The notes: generated by a model from the letters alone, not told the origin. Shown: positions 16,465-25,995, counted from the stretch's first letter. The stretch: 64,000 nt of DNA from an uncultured Eubacteriales bacterium (GCA_900079765.1 LT599017.1:2077766-2141765); one strand, 5' to 3'. Program-made: numbers and translations.

Positions 16465-16953
16465 TCACTCACCTCTGGGCCCGGGATTCTCTATGAGTCC
16501 GCTTTTGCCCCCCGTCTTCCGGTGAAGGTAGACGCCCCCTATTGTCATACCCTTGTCGATGGCCTTACACATGTCGTAGATGGTGAGGAGAGCCACGGTG
16601 GCCCCCGTCAATGCCTCCATCTCCACCCCTGTCTTTCCGGTGCAGGAGACAGTGCAAATCACTTTTACTTGATATCTCTCCTCTAGAAGCTCAAAATCCA
16701 CCGTCGCCTTCGTAATGGGCAGGGGGTGGCAGAGGGGAATAAGGTCTGAAGTGCGCTTGGTGGCCATGATGCCCGCCACCCGGGCTACCCCCAGCACATC
16801 CCCTTTCTTAGCGGTGCCTGTGCGAATAGCTATAAAGCATTTTTCGTTTACGGCTATTCGTCCCACTGCGGTCGCCTCCCGCAAGGTCTCTCCTTTTTCG
16901 GAGACATCTACCATGACGGCGTTGCCAGCAGCGTCAAAATGGGTCAGGCCCAT
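16465..16953 (-). CDS. moaC: Cyclic pyranopterin monophosphate synthase
   Basis: 162 residues. It rearranges the MoaA product to cyclic pyranopterin monophosphate. The conserved catalytic stretches are visible: [11 protein letters not shown] near the N-terminus, [16 protein letters not shown] at ~70, and [20 protein letters not shown] at ~112, with the terminal KTGGKSG. The ATG at 16953 follows GGGGTGGTGAG and lies 4 bp after the stop of the upstream gene; longer in-frame extensions run through that gene and lack MoaC homology. Confidence 0.94.
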   Translation of the reverse strand: MGLTHFDAAGNAVMVDVSEKGETLREATAVGRIAVNEKCFIAIRTGTAKKGDVLGVARVAGIMATKRTSDLIPLCHPLPITKATVDFELLEERYQVKVICTVSCTGKTGVEMEALTGATVALLTIYDMCKAIDKGMTIGGVYLHRKTGGKSGLIENPGPRGE

Positions 16954-16957
16954 GTAC

Positions 16958-17983
16958 TCACCACCCCTTTCCAAAACCGCAGTTGGGATAGGTGCAGACA
17001 TCGCAGTTAAGGCAGAGCCCCCCGTGTCCCATTGCAGCCAGATCGTCGGCGGTGATCGGCGCGTCAGCGATGAGGGAGGGCAGCACCAGGTCGAACACGG
17101 TGCGTTTCGCGTACATGACACAGCCGGGCAGACCCACCACAGGTATCTCTCCGTCCAGGTAGGCCAGCATCAGCATGGCACCGGGCAGGACGGGCGCGCC
17201 GTAGCTCACCACCCGCGCACCCGTGTTCTTGATACCCAGGGGGGTCTTATCATCTGGGTCCACGCTCATACCGCCGGAGCAGAGCACCAGGTCCGCTCCC
17301 TGCCGGCGAAGCTCCAAAATGGCGGCGGTGATGGCGGTGTGGTCGTCTCCCGGGCAAATCTGACCCAGAATCTCGCAGCCGTACTCCCCCACCTTCTCCA
17401 CCAGCACGGGGGTGAAGGTGTCCTGGATCAGCCCCTTTTGTATCTCGCTCCCGGTGGTGACGATGCCCACCTTCTTGGAGCGGAAGGGCCTCAGCTCCAA
17501 GAGGGGCCGCTCCCCCGCCGCACCCCTCGCCGCCGCCAGCTTGTCCTCATGGATCAGAAGGGGGATGATGCGCGTGCCCGCCAGCTTGTCCCCCTTTTTC
17601 ACGGGGAACCGGCTGTGCCGGGTGGCGATCATCAACTCCCCCAGAGAATTGACTTTTTTGAGCCGCTCGACGTCTACCAGGAGGAGGCCGTCGCACTCGG
17701 CGATCACCTCGATCTTGCCCTCCTTCACCTCGCTGCGGCACATATTGGGGCCTGCGCAAAGGGCATATAGCAGCTCGGCGGCCTCGTTCTCGTGGAGCAT
17801 GCCGGGCTCCACCTCCCATACGTACAGATTCTCCTTGCCCATGGAGAGGAGCATGGGGATATCCTGCGCCGTCACCACATGTCCCTTGCGGAAGGCGGGG
17901 CCCTTCGTCTCTCCCTTGACGATGCGGGTCATATCGTGGCAGAGCACATGCCCCACCGCGTCCTCAGTGCGAATCAGTTTCAT
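16958..17983 (-). CDS. MoeA-like molybdopterin-binding protein with Cys-rich tail
   Basis: 341 residues, somewhat shorter than typical MoeA (about 400). Residues ~165-305 form the MoCF_biosynth/MogA-like fold ([35 protein letters not shown]). The N-terminal half resembles the MoeA-linked domains ([13 protein letters not shown]). The last residues carry a cysteine cluster [17 protein letters not shown] that could hold an Fe-S centre, which classical MoeA lacks. The start ATG overlaps the mobB stop (ATGA), with AGGAGGG upstream. Mo insertion into adenylylated molybdopterin is the likely job, since no other MoeA is in the locus. Confidence 0.82.
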   Translation of the reverse strand: MKLIRTEDAVGHVLCHDMTRIVKGETKGPAFRKGHVVTAQDIPMLLSMGKENLYVWEVEPGMLHENEAAELLYALCAGPNMCRSEVKEGKIEVIAECDGLLLVDVERLKKVNSLGELMIATRHSRFPVKKGDKLAGTRIIPLLIHEDKLAAARGAAGERPLLELRPFRSKKVGIVTTGSEIQKGLIQDTFTPVLVEKVGEYGCEILGQICPGDDHTAITAAILELRRQGADLVLCSGGMSVDPDDKTPLGIKNTGARVVSYGAPVLPGAMLMLAYLDGEIPVVGLPGCVMYAKRTVFDLVLPSLIADAPITADDLAAMGHGGLCLNCDVCTYPNCGFGKGW

Positions 17984-18483
17984 TTGAGCACCCTCCTGTC
18001 TCGATGTTCTTCCACGCGCGCGGCCAGCCAGGCCGCCATGGGCTCCGGGTTGTCCAGAGTAAAGACCGGAGCCGCACAGGCAATAGGTCTGTCGGAAAGT
18101 ACGGCGACGCAATCCTCCAACGGCACCGCACGCGTGCTATCCCCTCGGCAGACGGCAATTTTAGGCCATGGACCGCGCTTGTACCCCTCGGCCAAAATGA
18201 GGTCTACGCCCCAGATGCGCTCCACCGCTTCCTCAGGGTCCAGTCCTCGGTTTTCTATAAACGCGGCCTGTCCTGGGGAGACTACGGCGGTCACGTCGGC
18301 TCCCGCCTTGGCAAAGCGCCAGGAGTCCTTTCCCTCCTGGTCAAGCTCGGTGTCATGTCCGTGGTGCTTGACCACGCCCACCCGCAGACCCCGGGCCTTC
18401 AGCGCCGGGATCAGCCGCTCCAGATAGGTGGTCTTCCCCGCCCCAGAAAATGCGACAAAACTATAAACCAGGGTATCTCTCAT
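17980..18483 (-). CDS. mobB: Molybdopterin-guanine dinucleotide biosynthesis adaptor protein B
   Basis: 167 residues of the P-loop MobB family. The Walker A-like motif is FSGAGKTT at ~13-20, followed by VGVVKHHGHD at ~36 and the conserved LILAEGYKRGPWPK at ~96. MobB binds GTP and supports formation of the dinucleotide form of the cofactor. It is the first gene after the Moco riboswitch and its terminator, and overlaps the next gene by 4 bp. No mobA is seen in the window. Confidence 0.9.
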   Translation of the reverse strand: MRDTLVYSFVAFSGAGKTTYLERLIPALKARGLRVGVVKHHGHDTELDQEGKDSWRFAKAGADVTAVVSPGQAAFIENRGLDPEEAVERIWGVDLILAEGYKRGPWPKIAVCRGDSTRAVPLEDCVAVLSDRPIACAAPVFTLDNPEPMAAWLAARVEEHRDRRVLK

Positions 18484-18513
18484 AGTGTGCGCCTCTTTCT
18501 TCTAATGCAGGTA

Positions 18514-18546
18514 CAAAAAAATCCTCTGCCTTAAAAAAGGTAGAGG
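18514..18546 (-). terminator. Intrinsic terminator of the Moco riboswitch before mobB
   Basis: Minus-strand stem CCTCTACCTT pairs with AAGGCAGAGG across a 4-base loop and is followed by ATTTTTTTG. It lies between riboswitch and mobB, so it is a probable expression platform. Confidence 0.8.
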
Positions 18547-18569
18547 AAAACAGGGCGTAACCATATATA

Positions 18570-18700
18570 CGCCCGAGGCTCCCTCTCCTTCTCAAACACG
18601 GAAGGCGTCGCCGTTTCCGGCGATACCCTGACGACCCGCTTGTTTTGCGGGTCTCGGCCCGGCCGCCGTAGTTTCCCTTAGGCGGAGGGGCTCGGAGATG
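18570..18700 (-). promoter_or_regulatory. Moco riboswitch (Moco RNA motif) at the head of the Moco operon
   Basis: Minus strand CTCCGAGCCCC, GCCTAAGGGAAAC, CGGCGG, GCCGGAAACGGCGACGCCTTCC and a closing strand GGGAGCCTCGG that can pair with the 5' CCGAG. The pattern matches 14458-14553. The 18484-18857 gap contains this element, its terminator and its promoter, and no gene. Confidence 0.8.
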
Positions 18701-18739
18701 CTATTTATTTTTTAGGTATGCTCACTCTTTATCATTCAT

Positions 18740-18768
18740 AACATACACGTTCACCCTGAAAACGTCAA
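18740..18768 (-). promoter_or_regulatory. Sigma-A type promoter of the Moco operon
   Basis: Minus strand -35 TTGACG (18763-18768), 17-bp spacer, -10 TATGTT (18740-18745), about 45 bp before the riboswitch. Confidence 0.65.
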
Positions 18769-18857
18769 GGGAAATCTATGAAATTTGTATAAAATCCCTG
18801 GGGCGTATCCGAAAATCGGAAAGCTGACGAATGACAAGGTAAAAATGCACCCAAGGC

Positions 18858-20636
18858 TTATCCCTGTCTCTCAATTTGCTCGGCAAGGTCGCTCAGGTAG
18901 ACCCAGCGCTCCATCTTCTCCTCCAGTGCGACCTCCAATGCGGCCTGCTCCTCCTGGAGGCGCTGGAGGGCCACATAGTCGCTGGCGCTCCCTTCCTGCT
19001 CGCTCTTCACTGTGGCTATTTTTCCCTCCAGGGCGGCGAGGTCGCTGTCGATGCGCTCGTACTCCCGCTGCTCCATATAACTAAACTTCAATTTCTTCGC
19101 CCCAGTGGGCTTTGGCTGGGCAGCGGCCATACTCTCCTTCGCCACGGGCCGCTCTTCCGCCGCCCGGGCCTCCAGGTACTCGGTGTAGCCTCCGGGGTAG
19201 GCTATCACATGCCCGTCCCCCTCTACGGCGAAGACCCGGCGCACCACCCGGTCCAGGAAATACCGGTCATGGGAAACCGTCACTACCGCGCCGGGGAAGG
19301 TGTCCAGATAGTCCTCCAGGGTGGCGAGGGTCTGGATGTCCAGATCGTTGGTCGGCTCGTCCAACAAGAGGACGTTGGGCGCGGCAGCCAAAATCGCCAT
19401 GAGGAAGAGCCGCCGCTTCTCCCCGCCGGAGAGCTTGCCGATGGGGCTCCACTGGGTTTCGCCGGGGAAAAGAAACTTGTCCAAAAGCTGTGTGGCCGTT
19501 AAAGTGCCCTCCGGGGTCTCAATGTTGTTTCCAATCTCCTTCACATACTCGATGACCCGCATATCAGGGTCCATGGGCGGGTTCTCCTGGCAGAAGTAGC
19601 CGACCCGCACCGTCTCCCCCACCACCACGGTCCCCGCGTCTGGGGTCAGCCGCCCGGCGATGAGGTTTAGAAGGGTGGACTTTCCGCTCCCGTTGGCCCC
19701 TACGACGCCGATGCGGTCATCCCGCAGGAGGATGCAGTCAAAGTCCCGCAGGACGGTGCGCCCATCAAAGGACTTGGTGACCCCTGAGAGCTCGATGGTC
19801 TTCTTCCCCAGCCTGCTGGAGAGGGCGGAGAGCTCCAACTCGGCCTTTTGCTCGCTCCCCGCCTGGCTTTTCAGGGTCTCGTACCGCTCCAGCCTCTCCC
19901 GGCTCTTGGTGCCCCGGGCGGTGGGGCCCTGCATAACCCACTGATACTCCCGCCGCAGGATGGACTGGCGCTTGCGCTCGGAGGCAGCCGCCATCTCCTC
20001 CCGCTCCGCCTTTAGCTTTAAGTAGGTCTTGTAGCTGCCCTCATAGGTATAAAGCTTTCCGTCTTCCACCTCTACCATCCGTTTCACCACCCGCTCTAAA
20101 AAGTAGCGGTCATGGGTCACCATCACCAGTGCACCCCTATACTGGCGGAGGTAGTCCTCCAGCCAGCGGACCATCTCGCTGTCCAGGTGGTTGGTGGGCT
20201 CGTCCAGAATAAGCACATCACAGGGGTGGACAAGAGCGGAGGCCATTGCAACCCGCTTGCGCTGCCCGCCGGAGAGAGCGCCTACCCGCTGGTCAAAGTC
20301 GGGCATGCCCAGTTTCATCAAAATGGTCCTGGCCTCGTATCCCTGCAGCTCCCGCGCCTCAGAAGAGAGCCCGGCAAAGACCTGTTCCAGCACCGTGTTC
20401 TCCCCTTCAAAGGCCGGGTCCTGTGGCAAGTATTCCAGCCTTACATTGGGGTCCCGCGTGACGGTTCCAGCCTCCGGCTCCTCCGTCCCCGCCAAAATAC
20501 GCAGGAGGGTGGACTTCCCGGTGCCATTGACACCGATGACGCCCACCTTGTCCCCCCTGTCCAGGTAGAAGGATACGCCACCCAGGATGGTCCGGGTTCC
20601 ATAGGTCTTTTCAATTTGTTCCGCCGACAGCAGCAT
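18858..20636 (-). CDS. ABC-F family ATPase (Uup-like ribosome-associated factor)
   Basis: 592 residues with two ABC domains and no membrane helices. Domain 1 has Walker A GVNGTGKS (~36), signature LSGGQRKRVAM and Walker B LILDEPTNHLD. Domain 2 has GANGSGKS (~318), LSGGEKRRLFLM and LLLDEPTNDLD. The linker between the two domains and a C-terminal coiled coil (~520-592, rich in E/Q/L) are typical of Uup-type ABC-F proteins, which act on the ribosome. It is a single-gene unit divergent from the exporter pair at 20729. An antibiotic-resistance ABC-F is a less likely reading, because the C-terminal extension fits Uup. Confidence 0.9.
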   Translation of the reverse strand: MLLSAEQIEKTYGTRTILGGVSFYLDRGDKVGVIGVNGTGKSTLLRILAGTEEPEAGTVTRDPNVRLEYLPQDPAFEGENTVLEQVFAGLSSEARELQGYEARTILMKLGMPDFDQRVGALSGGQRKRVAMASALVHPCDVLILDEPTNHLDSEMVRWLEDYLRQYRGALVMVTHDRYFLERVVKRMVEVEDGKLYTYEGSYKTYLKLKAEREEMAAASERKRQSILRREYQWVMQGPTARGTKSRERLERYETLKSQAGSEQKAELELSALSSRLGKKTIELSGVTKSFDGRTVLRDFDCILLRDDRIGVVGANGSGKSTLLNLIAGRLTPDAGTVVVGETVRVGYFCQENPPMDPDMRVIEYVKEIGNNIETPEGTLTATQLLDKFLFPGETQWSPIGKLSGGEKRRLFLMAILAAAPNVLLLDEPTNDLDIQTLATLEDYLDTFPGAVVTVSHDRYFLDRVVRRVFAVEGDGHVIAYPGGYTEYLEARAAEERPVAKESMAAAQPKPTGAKKLKFSYMEQREYERIDSDLAALEGKIATVKSEQEGSASDYVALQRLQEEQAALEVALEEKMERWVYLSDLAEQIERQG

Positions 20637-20728
20637 AGGGCTTTCCTCGCTCCATTTTAAAAATCAGTGTTTCTAGTATACACGAAATGTGGTAGAATGT
20701 CTAAGAGTTCTTACACGGGAGGCAAGTC

Positions 20729-22462
20729 ATGCGAAAACTGGCGCATTATTTGAAGAAATTTAAAGGACAGGTCATCTTAGGCCCCGCTTTCAAGCTTGCG
20801 GAGGCCATTTTAGAGCTCCTCGTCCCCCTGGTGATGGCAAGCATTATCGACGTGGGCATCCGCGGCGGGGACGAGGGCTATGTGTGGCGAATGGGAGGCG
20901 TGCTGGCCGTTCTGGCGGTGTTGGGCTTTTCCAGCGCCATGGTGGCACAGTATAGCGCGTCGCGGGCCTCGCAGGGGTTCGGCACTCTGGTGCGGAGTGA
21001 TTTGTTCCGCCACATTGCGTCCCTCTCTCACGCCGAGCTGGACGGCCTGGGCACGCCGTCCCTCATAACCCGACTCAATAACGATGTAAATCAGCTCCAG
21101 GTTGCCGTCGCCATGTTCATCCGGCTGGTCTTCCGGGCCCCCTTCCTGGCGGTGGGAGCCACGGTGATGGCTATGCTTCTCGACTTGCGCCTGTCGGTCA
21201 TTTTCCTGGCAGCCGCCGTGTTGATCGCTCTCACTCTATGGCGGGTCATGAGCCGATCGGTTCCCCACTTCAAGCGCATCCAGCGGCTCCTGGATAAGAT
21301 ATCCCTCATTACCCAGGAAAATCTGGAAGGGGTGCGGGTCATCCGAGCCTTCTCTAAGCAGGAGAGCGAGGGCGAGCGTTTTAACGACGCCAGCGAAGAA
21401 CTACGCCGCAGCACTCTGCGGGTAAACCGGCTCTCCGCCCTGCTCAACCCCGCCACCTCCATCATCGCCAATGCCGCCATCCTCGCCATCCTCTGGTTCG
21501 GTGGGCAGCGGGTCTACGCTGGTACCCTGACCCAGGGACAGGTCATTGCCCTTTGGAATTATATGACTCAGATTTTGCTGGCCCTCATCGTAGTTGCGAA
21601 TCTGGTGGTCATCTTCACCAAGGCGGCAGCCTCCGCCCAGCGTGTCAACGATGTCTTCGAGACCCGCCCCAGCGTCACCGATACGGGGAACACTCCTGTA
21701 TCCCCCGTCCCCGGCGCACCCAAGCTCAGCTTTGAATCCGTCTCCTTCCGCTATCCCGGCGGTGGGCTCAGCCTGGCGGACCTCTCCATCAGCGTCGCTC
21801 CGGGCGAGACCATCGGCATCATCGGCGGCACTGGCGCGGGTAAAAGCACTTTGGTGAATCTGGTTCCACGCTTCTACGACGCCACCGAGGGCCGCATCCT
21901 CGTGGATGGCATTGATGTAAAGGAATATCCCTTTTTAGACTTGCGTGGGCAGATCGGCATGGTCCCCCAGTCTGCCGTCCTCTTCTCGGGTACGATCCGC
22001 TCCAACCTCCGCTGGCGAAAGGCCGACGCGGAGGACAGCGCACTCTGGACCGCGCTGGATTTGGCCCAGGCGGCCGACTTCGTCCGTGCCCTGCCCGAGG
22101 GGCTGGACAGCCCGGTGACCCAGGGGGGCAAAAACCTCTCAGGCGGGCAGCGCCAGCGTCTTACCATCGCCCGGGCCTTGGTGGGCTCCCCCTCCATCCT
22201 CATCCTGGACGACAGTGCAAGCGCTTTGGATTTCGCCACCGACGCGGCCCTGCGCCGGGCCCTGAAACGGGATACGGCAGGCATGACGATACTGATGGTC
22301 TCCCAGCGGGCCAACACAGTAAAGGGGGCAGACCGCATCATCGTGCTGGACGGCGGCGCGGTGGCGGGCATCGGCACCCATGCCGAGCTTTTTGAAACCT
22401 GCCCGGTCTACCGCGAGATCTGCCTCTCCCAGCTTTCGGAAGAGGAGGCGAAACGGGCATGA
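20729..22462 (+). CDS. Heterodimeric ABC exporter, subunit 1 (degenerate catalytic site)
   Basis: 577 residues: six membrane helices (~15-300) fused to an ABC domain (~335-570). Walker A is GGTGAGKS, signature NLSGGQRQRLTIARAL. Walker B reads LILDDSASALD: the catalytic glutamate is replaced by Asp, and the D-loop is normal. The next gene, overlapping by 4 bp, has the canonical LILDEATSSID, so the pair should form an asymmetric exporter with one active and one degenerate ATPase site, as in other heterodimeric exporters of Firmicutes. It starts at an ATG after GGGAGGCA. The substrate (drug, peptide or lipid) cannot be read from sequence. Confidence 0.9.
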   Translation: MRKLAHYLKKFKGQVILGPAFKLAEAILELLVPLVMASIIDVGIRGGDEGYVWRMGGVLAVLAVLGFSSAMVAQYSASRASQGFGTLVRSDLFRHIASLSHAELDGLGTPSLITRLNNDVNQLQVAVAMFIRLVFRAPFLAVGATVMAMLLDLRLSVIFLAAAVLIALTLWRVMSRSVPHFKRIQRLLDKISLITQENLEGVRVIRAFSKQESEGERFNDASEELRRSTLRVNRLSALLNPATSIIANAAILAILWFGGQRVYAGTLTQGQVIALWNYMTQILLALIVVANLVVIFTKAAASAQRVNDVFETRPSVTDTGNTPVSPVPGAPKLSFESVSFRYPGGGLSLADLSISVAPGETIGIIGGTGAGKSTLVNLVPRFYDATEGRILVDGIDVKEYPFLDLRGQIGMVPQSAVLFSGTIRSNLRWRKADAEDSALWTALDLAQAADFVRALPEGLDSPVTQGGKNLSGGQRQRLTIARALVGSPSILILDDSASALDFATDAALRRALKRDTAGMTILMVSQRANTVKGADRIIVLDGGAVAGIGTHAELFETCPVYREICLSQLSEEEAKRA

Positions 22463-24207
22463 AACAGTCTGCCTTAAACCGCCTCCTCCTGTTCGTGCGG
22501 CCCCATCTGCGCTTTCTCCTACTGGCACTGGTCTGCGCAGTGGGCAGCGTTTCCCTCACCCTGTACGCCCCCGTGCTCATAGGCCGGGCGGTGGACCTTA
22601 TCGTCGGTCCTGGGACTGTGGACCTGGCGGGTGTCGCCGCCATTTTAGTCCGGCTGGCGGCGGTAGTCCTCGTGAGCGCCGCTCTCCAGTGGCTCATGAG
22701 TCTTTGCACCAACCACATCACCTATTCCGCCGTCAAAGACCTGCGGGCACGGGTCTTCGCTAAGCTGGAGGCTGTGCCCCTGCGCTATATCGATCAGAAT
22801 GCCCATGGAGACCTCATCAGCCGCATGGTAAACGATATTGACCTCATCTCCGACGGCCTCATTCAAGGCTTTTCCCAGCTATTCACCGGCATCATTACCA
22901 TCCTCGGCACCCTGGGGTTCATGCTCTCCATCAACGCCCCCATCGCACTGGTGGTTGTCCTCCTCACACCCCTTTCTCTGGTGGTGGCCGCGGTTATCGC
23001 CCGGTATGCCTCCTCCTCCTTCCGGCAGCAGGGCAGCATCCGGGGTGAGCTGGGGGGCTATATTGAGGAACTCATCTCCGGTATGAAGACAGCCAAGGCC
23101 TTCGGCTATGAAAGCCGGGCTCAGGAGGCGTTTGACGAGATCAACGGCCGGCTCTACGATGCGGGTTTCGCCGCCCAGTTCTCATCCTCCATCACCAACC
23201 CGGGCACCCGTTTCATCAACAACCTGGTATACGCCGCCGTGGGCCTCACCGGGGCGCTGGCCGTCCTTCGGGGGCATATGAGCGTGGGCCAGCTCTCCAG
23301 CTTTTTGAGCTACGCCAACCAGTACACCAAGCCCTTCAATGAGATTTCCGGCGTTGCCACCGAGCTCCAGTCGGCCATGACAAGCGCCCGCCGTGTTTTC
23401 GCTGTGCTGGACGAGCCGGACGAGACCCCGGACGCGCCCGACGCCGTGAAAGTCACCTCCTGCCGGGGCGAGGTGGCGCTGGAGGACGTAGCCTTCTCCT
23501 ACTCTTCCGACCGGCCTCTCATCGAGGGGCTGACCCTCCGGGCAGAGCCGGGGCAGCGCATTGCCATCGTGGGCCCTACCGGCTGTGGAAAGACCACCCT
23601 TATCAACCTTCTCATGCGCTTTTATGATGTAAAGGCCGGGTACATTACAGTGGATGGGGCCGAGACCCGGACGGTCACCCGGAGCAGCCTTCGTGCCCTG
23701 TACGGCATGGTGCTGCAGGACACCTGGCTCTTCTCCGGCACCGTGGGGGAAAACATCGCCTACGGCAAACCTGACGCCACGCAGGAGGAGATCGTCGAGG
23801 CCGCGAAGGCAGCCCACGCCCACGGCTTTATCTCCCGCCTGCCTCAGGGGTACGATACCCTCGTGGGGGCCGGCGGCGGTCTCTCCCAGGGCCAGCGGCA
23901 GCTTTTGTGCATCGCACGCGTCATGCTCACCCGTCCGCCCATGCTTATTCTGGACGAGGCTACCAGTTCTATCGACACCCGCACCGAGCTGAAGGTTCAG
24001 GCCGCCTTTGACGCCATGATGGAGGGGCGAACCAGCTTTGTGGTGGCACACCGCCTCTCCACCATCCGGGAGGCCGACTGCATCTTAGTCATGCGAGATG
24101 GGAAGATCATCGAGCAGGGTAGACATGAAGAGCTGCTTGTCCAGGGCGGGTTCTACGCCAACCTCTACAATAGCCAGTTCGTCCCTACAGAAGAGCACAT
24201 AAGCTAA
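22459..24207 (+). CDS. Heterodimeric ABC exporter, subunit 2
   Basis: 582 residues with six N-terminal membrane helices and an ABC domain. Walker A is GPTGCGKT (~376), the signature motif is LSQGQRQLLCIARVM (a Gln replaces one Gly of LSGGQ) and Walker B is LILDEATSSID with catalytic Glu. The H-loop is VVAHRLSTI. It overlaps the previous subunit by 4 bp and ends just before a strong terminator, so the two form a two-gene operon. Confidence 0.92.
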   Translation: MKQSALNRLLLFVRPHLRFLLLALVCAVGSVSLTLYAPVLIGRAVDLIVGPGTVDLAGVAAILVRLAAVVLVSAALQWLMSLCTNHITYSAVKDLRARVFAKLEAVPLRYIDQNAHGDLISRMVNDIDLISDGLIQGFSQLFTGIITILGTLGFMLSINAPIALVVVLLTPLSLVVAAVIARYASSSFRQQGSIRGELGGYIEELISGMKTAKAFGYESRAQEAFDEINGRLYDAGFAAQFSSSITNPGTRFINNLVYAAVGLTGALAVLRGHMSVGQLSSFLSYANQYTKPFNEISGVATELQSAMTSARRVFAVLDEPDETPDAPDAVKVTSCRGEVALEDVAFSYSSDRPLIEGLTLRAEPGQRIAIVGPTGCGKTTLINLLMRFYDVKAGYITVDGAETRTVTRSSLRALYGMVLQDTWLFSGTVGENIAYGKPDATQEEIVEAAKAAHAHGFISRLPQGYDTLVGAGGGLSQGQRQLLCIARVMLTRPPMLILDEATSSIDTRTELKVQAAFDAMMEGRTSFVVAHRLSTIREADCILVMRDGKIIEQGRHEELLVQGGFYANLYNSQFVPTEEHIS

Positions 24208-24250
24208 AGAGAAACGTCCTCCGGCAGCGCTTGCCGGAGGACGTTTCTCT
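24208..24250 (+). terminator. Terminator of the ABC exporter operon
   Basis: Perfect 19-bp stem AGAGAAACGTCCTCCGGCA with a 5-base loop starts at the exporter stop codon. It may act in both directions. Confidence 0.85.
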
Positions 24251-24278
24251 TATTATAAAGGCAGAATGACGTTGGTGT

Positions 24279-24665
24279 TTACCCCATCTCTGCTGACATG
24301 GGTTCCGCCTTAGCTACCAAATTAATTTCATAGACGCTGTTAGTTTGGGCCGGATAGCTCTCCGCAATTTTCCCATTATACGCGATCTCAACGGTATCAT
24401 CAACTCCCGCTTCCGCAAGATAACGCAAAGACTGCTCTTCCTCTATGTCGCCTATGCTGACTTTGATCCGGTCGGCCGACTTTCGTTCCGGCGTCCCCTC
24501 AAGCGGTTCCACCAGGAGGTAATCGTCTGAAATGTCCAAAACTTTTGCTTTAAAATATACTTTCGCTGCGGGCGTCTCGGTCGTCTTTCCGTCCGCTGTA
24601 TTCCCGCATCCAGCCAACGCAAATATGCAGACCAGCGCCAGGAACAGGGCAAACTGTTTTTTCAT
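24279..24665 (-). CDS. Small lipoprotein of unknown function
   Basis: 128 residues with a lipoprotein signal peptide (MKKQFALFLALVCIFALAGC, lipobox LAGC, Cys20). The mature part is a compact domain, KAKVLDISDDYLLVEPLEG, then RIKVSIGD and VEIAYNGKI, resembling the small OB-like exported domains of Firmicutes (DUF3221-like), but I cannot assign a family firmly. It starts after AAAAGGAGAAGCGG and is monocistronic between two terminators. Confidence 0.8.
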   Translation of the reverse strand: MKKQFALFLALVCIFALAGCGNTADGKTTETPAAKVYFKAKVLDISDDYLLVEPLEGTPERKSADRIKVSIGDIEEEQSLRYLAEAGVDDTVEIAYNGKIAESYPAQTNSVYEINLVAKAEPMSAEMG

Positions 24666-24762
24666 GCTCGCCGCTTCTCCTTTTATAATTATTTATATGG
24701 AGATAGACGAGAGAAATCCATAAATGTTCCCGCAAGTTGCATCGCCTTTTGCGCTGCCGTAT

Positions 24763-24807
24763 AAAAACGGACCTGAAACCCACAATAAACAGTGGATCTC
24801 AGGTCCG
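24763..24807 (-). terminator. Terminator downstream of rpsB-tsf
   Basis: Minus-strand stem CGGACCTGA...TCAGGTCCG with an inner CCAC/GTGG pair, followed by TTTTTATA. It is ~150 bp after the tsf stop. The gap between contains a further GTTTTGCC-GCA-GGCAAAAC hairpin and no gene. Confidence 0.8.
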
Positions 24808-24953
24808 TTTCCCAGCCCCGCCCAGCTTGTGCCGCGCGGGGACCCCATTCCTTCTCATTTGTGGGGCGCAGTAAATCCACCCGGATATCAAGGTTTTGCC
24901 TGCGGCAAAACGCGCGCCACCCGGCGAGGCGGGTGCGGGCATCCTTAGCCGGA

Positions 24954-25871
24954 TTACTTATTCAGCTGCTTGGCAATCTCAGCGGCGAAATCTTCCTGCT
25001 TCTTCTCGATGCCCTCGCCCTTCTCAAAGCGGACGGCACCCTTCAGAGCGATGGTGCCGCCCAGCTCCTTGGCGGTCTTAGCGACGTACTCCTCCACGGA
25101 GAGGGCGCTGTCCTTCACAAACTCCTGCTGGAGCAGGCAGTTTTCCTTAAAGAACTTGCCCATCTTGCCGGCCACGATGCCCTCCTTGACCTTGTCGGGC
25201 TTGGATGCCATCTTGGGGTCCTCGGACATCTGGATCAGCATGATCTTCTTCTCAGTGTCCAGGGTGGCCTGGTCGACTTCGCTCTTGTCCAGGAAACGGG
25301 GGTTCAGGGCGGCAATCTGCATGGCGAGATCCTTGCCCACCTCGGTGACCTTGTCTTCAAGGCCGGCGGAGACCTCCAGGTTCACCAGCACGCCGATCTT
25401 GCCGCCAGCGTGGTTGTAGGGGACGGAGACACCGTCGGCAAACAGGGCAAAACGGCGGATCTGAATGTTCTCCCCGATGACGAGAACCTTCTCCTGCAGC
25501 TCCTCCTGGACAGTGTGGCCGTTGCCGTAGGGGGCGGCCATGAGGGCCTCCACATCAGCGGGATTATTCTTAACGACGGCGGCAGCCACACCCTTAACGA
25601 AATCGACGAAGAGGTCGTTCTTGCCCACGAAGTCAGTCTCGGCGTTGACCTCGACCACCACGCCCACGCCGTCCACGACGGCGGCATAGGCGATGCCCTC
25701 AGCGGCGATACGGCCAGCCTTCTTCTGTGCGGCGGCAAGGCCCTTCTCACGCAGATACTCGACGGCCTTGTCCATGTCGCCGTCGGTCTCGGTGAGGGCC
25801 TTCTTGCAGTCCATCATGCCCACGCCGGTCATCTCGCGCAGAGCCTGCACGTCTTTTGCTGTAAAAGCCAT
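24954..25871 (-). CDS. tsf: Elongation factor Ts
   Basis: 305 residues. It exchanges GDP for GTP on EF-Tu. The N-terminal UBA-like domain carries the family signature ALREMTGVGMMDCKKAL (~12-28), and the core has VNAETDFVGKND and the IALKGAVRFEKGEGIEKK C-terminus. The ATG at 25871 follows GGAGG; the longer reading to 25982 has no homology. It lies 124 bp after rpsB, the usual order. Confidence 0.96.
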   Translation of the reverse strand: MAFTAKDVQALREMTGVGMMDCKKALTETDGDMDKAVEYLREKGLAAAQKKAGRIAAEGIAYAAVVDGVGVVVEVNAETDFVGKNDLFVDFVKGVAAAVVKNNPADVEALMAAPYGNGHTVQEELQEKVLVIGENIQIRRFALFADGVSVPYNHAGGKIGVLVNLEVSAGLEDKVTEVGKDLAMQIAALNPRFLDKSEVDQATLDTEKKIMLIQMSEDPKMASKPDKVKEGIVAGKMGKFFKENCLLQQEFVKDSALSVEEYVAKTAKELGGTIALKGAVRFEKGEGIEKKQEDFAAEIAKQLNK

Positions 25872-25995
25872 TATTTTATACCTCCATTTAATTCTTTTCA
25901 AAGTCCTTTTTACTGGTACTGCCCACGACTGGGCGGAAAACGAAAAAAGGAAAAGCGCCCGCCCGCGCGGGCGGGCGCTCAAAACGCTCTTTTAT

